A DNA stretch of 53,670 nucleotides from positions 1-53,670 of IMG/VR virus record IMGVR_UViG_3300048918_000117; one strand, given 5' to 3'. Made by a program: the position numbers and the translations under genes. The notes beneath the pieces were generated by a model. The model was not told the DNA's origin. It saw only the letters and a program-made list of their open reading frames with translations, and did not search any database. Shown here piece after piece: positions 40,990 through 48,984 of this stretch. How positions within the stretch are numbered: position 1 is the stretch's first letter; each line of letters begins with the position of its first letter. The DNA is from a virus.

Positions 40990-43641
40990 CTACGGGCGCG
41001 ACGTGTCCATCGGCATCGTCACACCATTGGCAGTGACATTGTCGTTCCCGATAGCAGCGTTTCGCTGATACTGGAAGGTCTGGATACTGCCTTCCTCGTA
41101 GCCGTAGTTCGTCGTCAGCTGCGTGATCAGGAACTGCACGAAGTCGATCTGGCCGTAGGACATCTCGCCGGGGATGGATTCGGCGTAGAAGCGCCACTCC
41201 ATCATGTCGCGCTGAACGCCCATGTCGTCGTTCATGTCACCAAGGTCGTTGAAGCCGGACAGGTGACCGCTGGTCAGGTCAACGCCCGTGTTGCTCTGCT
41301 TCATGCGCGTGATCTTGTTCACGTCGACCATCATGCCGTTGGCGTCCTGGCCGCGCACGCCCCACTTGAATGCACCGAGCGAGTCGCCGACGTGCACCTG
41401 TGCCTTGTACAGCAGAGCGAGAGCGTCGTGCTGACGGTTGGCTCCGAGCGTGTTGGTCTCCAGCTTCCACGGAATCGGCTGCAGCTGGGTGCCTGCACCT
41501 GCGGCGTACTCGTCCATGTACGAGTAGTAGTCCAGGATGAAGATCGCGTCGGGTCGGACGACGGCCATGTAGAGCTTGTCGCCGATCTGGACCTTCTTGA
41601 GGCTGATGCCCTGGACCTTCCAGCGGCTCCACGTCGGCTTGTCGGTGCCGACGTCGAGCACCCAGATCTCGTTACCCATGCAGTCGTGTTCGAGCGTATC
41701 CCCCTCGGGGTTGTAGACGAGGTAATAGATACGACCGTCGTGCTGGCTGCTGACAATGTCTTCCTTGTTCAGCAGAGCCTGCCACTTGTTGGCGATATCG
41801 GTCGACATCGTCTTGTGGCTGATGGTATAGTTCGCGGCAGTGGACTTCATCAACTCCGCTTCGAGCGGATGGTAAAGCCCGTTGTTGTACACCTCAACAC
41901 CGTATGGACTGATTGTCCCCGGAGTGGCAGTGGTCTCCTCGAAGCCCATGATGAGAGTCGAGTCGCTCTGGCCACTGACGGAAGCAGGTGCCATGTAGTA
42001 AGCCGCGTGATATCCATTGAGCCCCTTACAGAGAATGACGATGGTATCGGTCGACTGTGGGTTCTGCCACAGCTGCACGTTCAGAGGAACCAGGAGGTTA
42101 CCACTGGACAGTGTCTTGGTCCCGCCGCCCTTGGTCGACGAGAAGTTCGTGTACTCGTTCGGGACGTTGGCAGACCAGCGGATGATTGCCTGGTTGATAC
42201 CGTCGTTGACGAGGATCAGGCGGTCTCCGACTGCCAGGCCCTGACGTCCGAGTGGAGCGCCGGACGAGTTGAGCCTGTTGTCCTTGTTGGGAACGGGGAC
42301 GATGTAGCTGTCGCTGGGCGCAGCTGCGGTGTTGATCGCCCACGACTCCATCGCCTCAGTGCCTGCGGCAGTGATGGGAACGGAGTCGATCAGCGTGGCT
42401 ACCGACGGTACGGGGCTAAGGTTGTTCCAGGAGAACTGGTACAGGTTCCACGCGATCGCTCCTGCAGCCTTGGCGGTCGCGTACTGACCTACAGGAAGCA
42501 GTGCGACCAGCTGGTCCATTGCGAGCTCGGGGTCCGTGACGATCGTGGTCTCCGGGTTACCGTTGGCGTCAGGGCTGTTGAACTTCCACTGGCTCCAGCC
42601 TCGCTGGGTCGTCACAACGGTCACGGCAGATGCGGCGCTCTCACCGAACTCTGTCGAGAACGTGTAGAAGTAGCCGAAGCTATAAGCGTTCGGCGTCTGC
42701 TTGGTCGAGCCATCTGCCATCGGTCCGTAGGACATGGTGTGGACGCCGGACTGAGAGCCAGACGTGACGATCTCAGTGCCACCGAGTGTGGTGGCGAGAG
42801 TGAACGTGTCGGGCGAGCGGACAGCTCGGACGAAGTAGTTGGTGTTGGTCGCAAGACCTGTGGGCAGAGCGCCCGTCGTCGCGACCGTGACCTGCTGACC
42901 AACCGTCAGGTTGTGGCCGAGCAGGGTGAACACGCCGGGCGAAGCGATGGTCACCGTGAACGTCCCCAGAGCAGGGAAGGCAGCGACAAGCGTCTGCGGT
43001 GTGGGAGTCTCAGCAGTGGGCCGGGTCACCTTGACAGCTGTGTCGATCCAGGCGGCGTCAGGATGGACGACCGTCAGGGCATCCGTCGCTGCAGGCAGCG
43101 TCAGTCCTGCCGACGAGACCTTCTTGGCGCTCTTTGTTGCGCCGACATTGAACAGGATCGCGGGCTCTGTTGGATCGTCCGACAGCGCGAGGATCTTGTT
43201 GTCGATCTGCAGGTACTTGATGAAGGTCGTGCCAGACCCGAACGACACGTTGGTGAACAGACCGGGCTGGTCGTCATAACGGTTGGTCGTCTTGTTGTAG
43301 GTGACGACACGGAACTTGACGGCACCTACGGAGTTGCGTGTCGCAAAGAGCAGAGCGAGCTTACCGGTCGTGTCGAAGATGAAGTGTTCGAAGCTGCCGA
43401 TGATGGTCTCGCCTGCGTTACCGAGCCACCAGTCGGCGGTGAAGATGGACCTGATCCCGGGCCGGATGCGTGCTGCACCCTCACGTGTGATGTAGACGTT
43501 CTCCATCGTACGCAGTGAGGTCGGGTCGCTGAGACCCGGAGGGTATGCCGTCGACCAGCCGCTGAACTCGCGCAGGTAAGCACGAGACAGTGGCCGGTCG
43601 ATCGGCTGCTGCATGGGAGCGCCCTTGCCGGGACCTGCCAT
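40990..43641 (-). CDS. tail tube/nozzle-like protein (883 aa)
   Basis: Size and position directly after the adaptor-like gene fit the podovirus nozzle (T7 gp12 / P22 gp10 type). The N-terminus DRPLSRAYLREFSGWSTAYP, then LRTMENVYITREGAARIRPG resembles the start of tail-tube/stopper proteins that list 'defects' of the tail tip. The body is beta-rich throughout, including a Thr/Val-rich module near 215-300 (FTVTIASPGVFTLLGHNLTV), a likely inserted Ig-like or carbohydrate-contact domain. The C-terminus is QYQRNAAIGNDN. The start overlaps the previous stop (TAATG). Confidence 0.65.
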   Translation of the reverse strand: MAGPGKGAPMQQPIDRPLSRAYLREFSGWSTAYPPGLSDPTSLRTMENVYITREGAARIRPGIRSIFTADWWLGNAGETIIGSFEHFIFDTTGKLALLFATRNSVGAVKFRVVTYNKTTNRYDDQPGLFTNVSFGSGTTFIKYLQIDNKILALSDDPTEPAILFNVGATKSAKKVSSAGLTLPAATDALTVVHPDAAWIDTAVKVTRPTAETPTPQTLVAAFPALGTFTVTIASPGVFTLLGHNLTVGQQVTVATTGALPTGLATNTNYFVRAVRSPDTFTLATTLGGTEIVTSGSQSGVHTMSYGPMADGSTKQTPNAYSFGYFYTFSTEFGESAASAVTVVTTQRGWSQWKFNSPDANGNPETTIVTDPELAMDQLVALLPVGQYATAKAAGAIAWNLYQFSWNNLSPVPSVATLIDSVPITAAGTEAMESWAINTAAAPSDSYIVPVPNKDNRLNSSGAPLGRQGLAVGDRLILVNDGINQAIIRWSANVPNEYTNFSSTKGGGTKTLSSGNLLVPLNVQLWQNPQSTDTIVILCKGLNGYHAAYYMAPASVSGQSDSTLIMGFEETTATPGTISPYGVEVYNNGLYHPLEAELMKSTAANYTISHKTMSTDIANKWQALLNKEDIVSSQHDGRIYYLVYNPEGDTLEHDCMGNEIWVLDVGTDKPTWSRWKVQGISLKKVQIGDKLYMAVVRPDAIFILDYYSYMDEYAAGAGTQLQPIPWKLETNTLGANRQHDALALLYKAQVHVGDSLGAFKWGVRGQDANGMMVDVNKITRMKQSNTGVDLTSGHLSGFNDLGDMNDDMGVQRDMMEWRFYAESIPGEMSYGQIDFVQFLITQLTTNYGYEEGSIQTFQYQRNAAIGNDNVTANGVTMPMDTSRP

Positions 43642-44438
43642 TAGTTGTACCGTCTCTTATCGAAGTTGGCGGTCGGACGACCGGAGTAGACACGAGCGGG
43701 GCGGATGCCGGAGTCAATACCCAGGTCCCACTCGTTCTGGTACGGCGTGTCGGTGTTGCGGCTGTCACGCTCGGTGAGGGCGTACATCATGTCCTTGTAC
43801 GTCGCCTCCAGCGTCTGAACGCGAGGCTGCCAGAGCGGGTTGCTCTGTGCGTAGAACCATGCAGCCTTCATGACGACGAGGTCAGGGTAGTCGAAGTCGA
43901 CGTACTGCTCTCGGACGTCGTCGGGAACCGTGATGATCGGATCAGCAGGGTTCTCGGGACGCTCGGGCAGGCGGAACATGCGAGGCTCTCGCATGATCGG
44001 CACCTGGATGCGCAGGCCCTCTTCGCTGGCGTAGAACGCTCTGCTGAACTCTAGTGTGCTGCGGGTGTGCGCGCACTTGAGTTCGGGTACAGCAGCGTAC
44101 TTAGAGAGGGCGTCGCGAGGAAGGAAGTATGCCCACACCACGGCAGCGCCAGCGTCGTTGACCAGTCGGACGGCGTCATCGTTGATGATACGTGGACGAA
44201 TTGACTCCCGCAGGGGCACAATTCGATCTCCTTCGTGGGCATAGCCGACCTCCTCGACGTCAGAGTAGTAGGACCACTCTGCCTCCAGCGCCACCGCACG
44301 GAGTGCGCGGTTGATCTGCCGTGTCACTGCGTAGTAGCGGTCCTGTTCCGGGACGTACGGCAGGTCCAGGCCGACGAGCTGGCCGAGCACGTCGGCCACC
44401 GCGTCGTCCAGGGTCAGAGCGACCTCGACGTTGACCAT
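43641..44438 (-). CDS. tail adaptor-like protein (265 aa)
   Basis: The helix-rich N-terminus (LTLDDAVADVLGQLVGLDLP, then QINRALRAVALEAEWSYYSD) and the C-terminal helical pattern (YPDLVVMKAAWFYAQSNPLW, LEATYKDMMYALTERD) resemble podovirus head-to-tail adaptors such as T7 gp11/tail tubular protein A. It precedes the nozzle-like gene, as in T7-like phages, and both junctions are TAATG overlaps. The assignment is by pattern and order. Confidence 0.65.
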   Translation of the reverse strand: MVNVEVALTLDDAVADVLGQLVGLDLPYVPEQDRYYAVTRQINRALRAVALEAEWSYYSDVEEVGYAHEGDRIVPLRESIRPRIINDDAVRLVNDAGAAVVWAYFLPRDALSKYAAVPELKCAHTRSTLEFSRAFYASEEGLRIQVPIMREPRMFRLPERPENPADPIITVPDDVREQYVDFDYPDLVVMKAAWFYAQSNPLWQPRVQTLEATYKDMMYALTERDSRNTDTPYQNEWDLGIDSGIRPARVYSGRPTANFDKRRYN

Positions 44439-45466
44439 TAGCTCTTACCTCGCAGGGTTGCGCCCTCCGCCGCCTTCGGGGCCTTGATGGTCACGGCTGC
44501 GGCACGGTTGGATGTGTTGCTCTCGTTACGAGAGTTCGGCTGGATCTTGCCGTCCCAGTTGCGGAAGAACTGGTCGTCCTTCTTGACGGCCTGGTAGGTC
44601 TTGCCCGCGTACTGGGCAGCCTCGCTGACCGGGTTGTGGCCCTTGAAGTCAGCGGTGAAGCCCGTCACGTAGTCGGAGTCGACGTTGTTGTTCTGAGCAG
44701 CAGTGCGCTGGATGTTCGTCAGCGTGTCCTGCATGTTCTTGAAGTAGTCGTTCTGCGCCTTGCCGATGGCCTCCTGGTTCTGCGCCCATGCACTGCGGCG
44801 CTGGGTCTCAGCCTGGTTGTTGGCACCGGCGATCTGCGACAGGATCGAGCGGTTCGTGTCCTGGTATGCGCGGTCGACTTCCTGCTGGTTGGCGTCACCG
44901 TTGAGGAAGGCCTGGATCTGGGCCTTCATCTGGTCGGTCTCGCCTGCGCCCTGGCTCGCTGCGTTCTGCAGCAGGCTCATGCGCTCGCGAGCACGGTTGG
45001 TGACGTTGGCAGCCGACTTTGCAGCCTGGTCAGCGTCGTTCGCGTCGCCGGACTTCTGGTAGTCCTGCGACGCCTGGTTGTAGTTCTGCAGGATGGACAG
45101 CAGCGTGTCGTCCAGCGACTTGTTCGCGTTGTTCACCTGCACGTCGCGACCACTGGCGAAGCCGCCGAGCGCGCCGAGCAGCTGGTCGAGGATCGCCTGG
45201 GTGTTCGCGTTCTCTTTGGCGGTCTGCGCCTTGCCGTCTGCCTTGGCCTTGGCCGTGGCAGCGGCGGCGGCAGCAGCAGCAGCGCTCGCGCCACCGTCGC
45301 TGGAGCCTCCACCGCCACCGGAAGCGCCGGGCGCGTCCTTGGTTGTGCTACCGCTGGTCGATCCGGGCGGTGCCTGGATCGAGGGCGGCAGGAGCGGCGG
45401 GTGCCACTCTGCGTCCTTTGCCTTCTGCTCCGGCGTCTTGAACAGGTCGAGCCACGTCGATGCCAT
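44438..45466 (-). CDS. internal or ejection-type virion protein (342 aa)
   Basis: Long Gly/Ser/Ala-rich linker (about residues 30-75) followed by a large Gln/Asn/Ala-rich helical domain (SLDDTLLSILQNYNQASQDY, QAQIQ-type coils). Low aromatic content and coiled character are typical of podovirus internal or ejection proteins. The strong AGGAGGG ribosome-binding site fixes the ATG. It forms a pair with the upstream gene, which has the same style. Confidence 0.6.
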   Translation of the reverse strand: MASTWLDLFKTPEQKAKDAEWHPPLLPPSIQAPPGSTSGSTTKDAPGASGGGGGSSDGGASAAAAAAAAATAKAKADGKAQTAKENANTQAILDQLLGALGGFASGRDVQVNNANKSLDDTLLSILQNYNQASQDYQKSGDANDADQAAKSAANVTNRARERMSLLQNAASQGAGETDQMKAQIQAFLNGDANQQEVDRAYQDTNRSILSQIAGANNQAETQRRSAWAQNQEAIGKAQNDYFKNMQDTLTNIQRTAAQNNNVDSDYVTGFTADFKGHNPVSEAAQYAGKTYQAVKKDDQFFRNWDGKIQPNSRNESNTSNRAAAVTIKAPKAAEGATLRGKS

Positions 45467-45468
45467 GA

Positions 45469-46770
45469 TTATCCCTCCTGGATCCAGTTCTTCTTGAAGT
45501 CCTCGAAGGACATTTGGTTGGGGTCGGTCGTGTCTGCCTGATAGTTCTCGAGCATGTACTGGGTGGCGAGCTTCGGGTCGATGCCCTGGTACGCCTCGGA
45601 GATGGTGGACTTGAGAGCGTTGTTGACGTTCGGATCGCTCTGGATCTGGTCCCAGACGTCCTTGCGACGCATGCCCATCTGAGCGTTGTCGAGAAGCTTG
45701 CGCTGTGCCTCAGTCAACTGTCCGGCTGCAGTGAGACCGACACCCGCCTGCTTGAGGAAGTCGTCGCTGAAGTTGCTGGCTCGACGCAGAGCATCGAGCA
45801 GAGGCAGACCAGCACCCTCGGCGGCAGTGACGTTGTCACCGGAGAAGTTCGAGGCGTTGGCCAGACGGTTGAACAGGTCGGCGCGAGCCTGCGTGCTTGG
45901 TGTGTCTCGGGAAGTGTTCCACGAGTTGTTCAGCACGCCACCGTTGAGGAATTCATCGAGGTCCTCGCTGCCGCTGTTCTTGAAGCCGAGGTCCTGCAGC
46001 ACCTTGACGGTGTTGGGGGCGTAGCTGTCGCTACCGCCCTTGTCACCAAAGAGCTTCGAGACATCGTCGTTGTAGTGCGTGTCTCGGCTGGCGTCCTTGG
46101 GCAGAGCCTTGTCTGCGAGAGAAGCCTGATACAGCGCGTAGTTGGCGATGATGCCCTTCTGCTGTTGCGGAGTCATGGCATCCCAGTCGGCCTGGGATAC
46201 CTCCTGCACAGTCATGTTGGGCGCGGCCTGGAACTTGGACGCGTACGAGTCGTGGGCCTCTTGGTCGGCCTTGTCCTGAACGAAGTTCTGGTGCTGCTTG
46301 GTCGCGATGCCGAACGGGTCGTGCTGGGCGACCTGAGCCTGGTTGTACAGGTTCGCGTAGTCGCGAGTGGACTTGTCGAAGTCAGAGCCTGCGCTCATCT
46401 GCTCGTTGAGACCGCCCCAGAAGTCGTTCCATGGCTTCCACGGGTCGTTCTTCACACCGGCGGTCGGGTCGTCCTGCGGAAGCTGCGACTCAACCTTCTG
46501 GTTGTTCTTGGTCGCGCCTGTGCGCTGGACGATGTTGTCGAAGTTCGTGGGAGTGACAGCAGCCCTCTGACCGCCGCCACCCCCACCGCTGCTGCTGCCC
46601 GAAGCAGGAGCAGAGGAGTCGGCGTTGGGACGGTAGCCACCAGTCCAGACGCCAGAAGGAGCCGAGGGCTTCGGGGCTGGCGACGACGTCGGCTTGTTTG
46701 TCGACGTCGAAGGACCGCCACCACTTAGTCCCTTAGAGACATTGTGAAGAAGATCTTCCCAGAAGCCCAT
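45469..46770 (-). CDS. internal or ejection-type virion protein (433 aa)
   Basis: ATG 46768-46770 follows GGAAAGGAGAGG and a minus-strand TATAAT 24 bases upstream. A Ser/Pro/Gly-rich N-terminus (MGFWEDLLHNVSKGLSGGGP then linker to about 85) leads to a helical body with many Gln, Asn and Asp. Its C-terminus (QMSFEDFKKNWIQEG) ends two bases before the next gene. No enzymatic motif is visible. By composition and location it may be ejected with the giant protein. Confidence 0.6.
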   Translation of the reverse strand: MGFWEDLLHNVSKGLSGGGPSTSTNKPTSSPAPKPSAPSGVWTGGYRPNADSSAPASGSSSGGGGGGQRAAVTPTNFDNIVQRTGATKNNQKVESQLPQDDPTAGVKNDPWKPWNDFWGGLNEQMSAGSDFDKSTRDYANLYNQAQVAQHDPFGIATKQHQNFVQDKADQEAHDSYASKFQAAPNMTVQEVSQADWDAMTPQQQKGIIANYALYQASLADKALPKDASRDTHYNDDVSKLFGDKGGSDSYAPNTVKVLQDLGFKNSGSEDLDEFLNGGVLNNSWNTSRDTPSTQARADLFNRLANASNFSGDNVTAAEGAGLPLLDALRRASNFSDDFLKQAGVGLTAAGQLTEAQRKLLDNAQMGMRRKDVWDQIQSDPNVNNALKSTISEAYQGIDPKLATQYMLENYQADTTDPNQMSFEDFKKNWIQEG

Positions 46771-46794
46771 CGGCCTCTCCTTTCCGCTAAGCGA

Positions 46795-46800
46795 ATTATA
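46795..46800 (-). promoter_or_regulatory. minus-strand TATAAT before the internal-protein genes
   Basis: A perfect TATAAT (CCGTTATAATTC context) in the 35-base gap between the lysis and internal-protein genes, with no -35 consensus. A GCGCC/GGCGC hairpin lies 11 bases upstream at 46811-46825. Confidence 0.5.
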
Positions 46801-46805
46801 ACGGG

Positions 46806-47234
46806 TTACAGCGCCGGAGTGGCGCGGTGCTTTGCTTCGGCGACGGCCACAGCCGTCGCCTGTCTGTTGCCGACGAGAACGGCGACGAAGTTGGACAACA
46901 CCGTGAGGAACAGCGACAGCCCGATGGTGAACTGCGAGCTGAAGTCGTTGGTCCAGACACCGAGCGCCACCAGGACGGGGGCGATCGCGAGACCTGCGGT
47001 GTAGATCGCGGCACGCAGGATCGTCCAGCCGGTGCTCCAGTCGCCCTTCTTGAGGGACAGCAGGGACAGCAGGCTGGCAACGAACTGCAGGGCGATCGCG
47101 AGCAGGATCAGGATCTGGTCCCACGCGTCCTTGTTGCCGAAGCCGAACAGGATGAGGAGCGGAGCGAGGGTCGCTGCGAGCAGACGGATCGCGTCACGAC
47201 GCTCCAGCGTGAACCAGGCGGCGAACTTCTTCAT
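46806..47234 (-). CDS. four-helix membrane protein, probable holin (142 aa)
   Basis: Four hydrophobic segments are evident: about 17-34 (IRLLAATLAPLLILFGFG), 40-60 (QILILLAIALQFVASLLSLL), 70-92 (ILRAAIYTAGLAIAPVLVAL) and 103-122 (TIGLSLFLTVLSNFVAVLVG). The N-terminus is basic (MKKFAAWFTLERRD). Size, topology and location two genes downstream of the endolysin fit a holin that permeabilises the membrane at lysis. The ATG overlaps the preceding stop (ATGA). Confidence 0.6.
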   Translation of the reverse strand: MKKFAAWFTLERRDAIRLLAATLAPLLILFGFGNKDAWDQILILLAIALQFVASLLSLLSLKKGDWSTGWTILRAAIYTAGLAIAPVLVALGVWTNDFSSQFTIGLSLFLTVLSNFVAVLVGNRQATAVAVAEAKHRATPAL

Positions 47235-47566
47235 TTGACTACTTCCTTGTTGGGCTCCTCGTCGGGAGCATCTTCCTCAAGAGTGGAATGTTCTCGAGGG
47301 CTGAGCACTGCGGCGTCGCCGTAGAGCTCGTACATGCGGCGCGCGAAGCCCTTGAAGGCTCCGCGCACCGCATAGTACTTGTCTTCCCACCGACGGGCGA
47401 GAGCACGTGCCCGATCCGCTTCCCGCCACGCTTCCATGACATCTGGAGCGTGGTCGCTGTCGGAGGAATACTTAGTGTTACGCTTATTGAATACCACCGT
47501 GACGACTGCTACCACGAGCAGGAATACACCGGTGATGCTGGGAGCGACCCACTCCAGACCTGGCAT
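47231..47566 (-). CDS. single-span membrane protein of the lysis cassette (111 aa)
   Basis: One membrane segment at about residues 8-26 (PSITGVFLLVVAVVTVVF) is followed by a charged, coiled-coil-like cytoplasmic part (MEAWREADRARALARRWEDK) and an acidic tail. This could be a holin partner or antiholin. No family is recognised. The gene begins three bases after the preceding gene. Confidence 0.6.
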   Translation of the reverse strand: MPGLEWVAPSITGVFLLVVAVVTVVFNKRNTKYSSDSDHAPDVMEAWREADRARALARRWEDKYYAVRGAFKGFARRMYELYGDAAVLSPREHSTLEEDAPDEEPNKEVVK

Positions 47567-47569
47567 GTG

Positions 47570-48103
47570 CTAGCCTTTCGCTTTGCGGAGCTTGCGCTCC
47601 TTTAGCACCTGCGCGATTAGCCAGAACATTCGGATCAGTGGTCCTGTCGTGAGCCAGGCGAACCCGGCTCCGGCAGCGACACGGCCTACATCCCCGATAA
47701 TGTAGCCTAGGAACAGAAGTGTTCCAGCGTAGGTGAAGAGAGTCACGGACAGGATGGTTGCAGCGACAAGCTCGGAGGCCCGAGCTCTGGTAGTGTCGCT
47801 GGCAATTCCGAGCAGGCCGAGAGGTCCTGCAAGGATGAGGAGGCTAGCCCATATCGGGGTCCAGCCTTCCGGGGCGGTGAGGTCGAACGCAGGGACACCG
47901 GCGATAAGCGCACTGACGCCGAAGTACATGGCGAAAGTGTAACTCAGCAGGAGACCCAAGCGGTAGGCGGGGATTTCAGTCCACGCCCACCGCTCGAACC
48001 GAGTCTGTCGCCGCTGCTTCTTGATCTCTCGATCAGTCCGACGACGAAGTCGCGCGCGGCTTTTCACCGAGCGCTCCATCGTGTTTTCCAGCAGCGGGTC
48101 CAT
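47570..48103 (-). CDS. four-span membrane protein of the lysis cassette (177 aa)
   Basis: A very basic N-terminus (VKSRARLRRRTDREIKKQRR) precedes hydrophobic segments at about 47-70, 85-102, 112-135 and 140-165. By topology it is a multi-span inner-membrane protein, a candidate second holin or membrane modulator next to the endolysin. No family is recognised. Confidence 0.6.
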   Translation of the reverse strand: MDPLLENTMERSVKSRARLRRRTDREIKKQRRQTRFERWAWTEIPAYRLGLLLSYTFAMYFGVSALIAGVPAFDLTAPEGWTPIWASLLILAGPLGLLGIASDTTRARASELVAATILSVTLFTYAGTLLFLGYIIGDVGRVAAGAGFAWLTTGPLIRMFWLIAQVLKERKLRKAKG

Positions 48104-48106
48104 CGC

Positions 48107-48787
48107 TTAGAAGGCCGCCCCATTGGCGTTGCTCGCTGCCTGCAGGGCCGCGTTCGTCTGCGGGCCGGGGATACCGTCGATCGCTCCACGGTAGCCGTAG
48201 CGGGCCTGCAGCCAGCGCTGCGTGGCCTTCCACGTCGGACCGCCCACGGAGGCGACACCGTCGATGATGCCGGTGTAGCCCCAGTTGGCCTTGAGGAAGC
48301 GCTGCATGGCGCTCCAGGTACCGTTGCCCGGGAGGTTGTCGATCGCACCGGTGTAGCCGTACTTGGCCTTGAGCATCTTCTGGATGCCCGACCAGAGGCC
48401 GGTCGCAACCGGGACGGGCGGCGCGCCCTTCGACTGGTCGCGGTCCTCGTGGTACACGAAGTGCACCGGGTCGGACGGGACGTCCTGGAACCAGCCGTAG
48501 AACTGGCCCTCGCGCTTGGCGCGCTCGATCTGGTCCGTGTCGATGGCGTGGCCACCAACGTGCGGACCCTGCGCGGCAGGCTCGTAGGGCTTGTACAGGT
48601 AGGGCGGACGGTTGTACGTCCCACCGGCGTACCAGCGGTTGATGAGGCCCTGCTGCTCACCTTCGGTACGTCCGGCGTCCGTGAGGTTCAGCTTGCCCTT
48701 GGCGGCCTCCCAGCGGTTGAGCGACGCAGCGGCTGCTGCATCGAGCCACATGCCGCTGTGGTTGGCGAGTGCTGTCTGAGTTGTCAT
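48107..48787 (-). CDS. endolysin: LAS-type peptidase with three wall-binding repeats (226 aa)
   Basis: Residues 1-115 resemble VanY/LAS D,D- or L,D-peptidases: LNLTDAGRTEGEQQGLINRW, the metal-binding GGHAIDTD (H80, D83) and VHFVYHED (H109). Residues about 130-215 hold three related repeats, each with a W/tryptophan-bearing QxxLKAxYGYTGxIDG core (near 131-151, 158-177 and 187-206), which resemble peptidoglycan-binding domains. It would cleave peptide cross-links in the host wall. AAGGAAGG precedes the ATG. Confidence 0.75.
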   Translation of the reverse strand: MTTQTALANHSGMWLDAAAAASLNRWEAAKGKLNLTDAGRTEGEQQGLINRWYAGGTYNRPPYLYKPYEPAAQGPHVGGHAIDTDQIERAKREGQFYGWFQDVPSDPVHFVYHEDRDQSKGAPPVPVATGLWSGIQKMLKAKYGYTGAIDNLPGNGTWSAMQRFLKANWGYTGIIDGVASVGGPTWKATQRWLQARYGYRGAIDGIPGPQTNAALQAASNANGAAF

Positions 48788-48801
48788 TGTACCTTCCTTT
48801 G

Positions 48802-48984
48802 TTAAACCACGACCACGAACTGGTCGAGGAATTCTTGGACCGGCAGCTGGTTGACCAGCATGCCGTTGCTGCTAACAGCGACATAGGGCAGGTCGCCCGG
48901 GTCGCTGCGAATCAGCTCGATGTCGTACTCCCGGCGACTGGTGAACTTCTTCGTCGGGTCTATTCCCTGGTACTCGTCGTCCAT
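48802..48984 (-). CDS. small hypothetical protein (60 aa)
   Basis: Start at ATG 48982-48984 overlapping the fibre-gene stop (TAATG), giving MDDEYQGIDPTKKFTSRREY. A longer in-frame start would lie inside the fibre gene and is unlikely. It is a compact charged protein ending VQEFLDQFVVVV. It lies between fibre and endolysin genes. No family is recognised. Confidence 0.6.
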   Translation of the reverse strand: MDDEYQGIDPTKKFTSRREYDIELIRSDPGDLPYVAVSSNGMLVNQLPVQEFLDQFVVVV

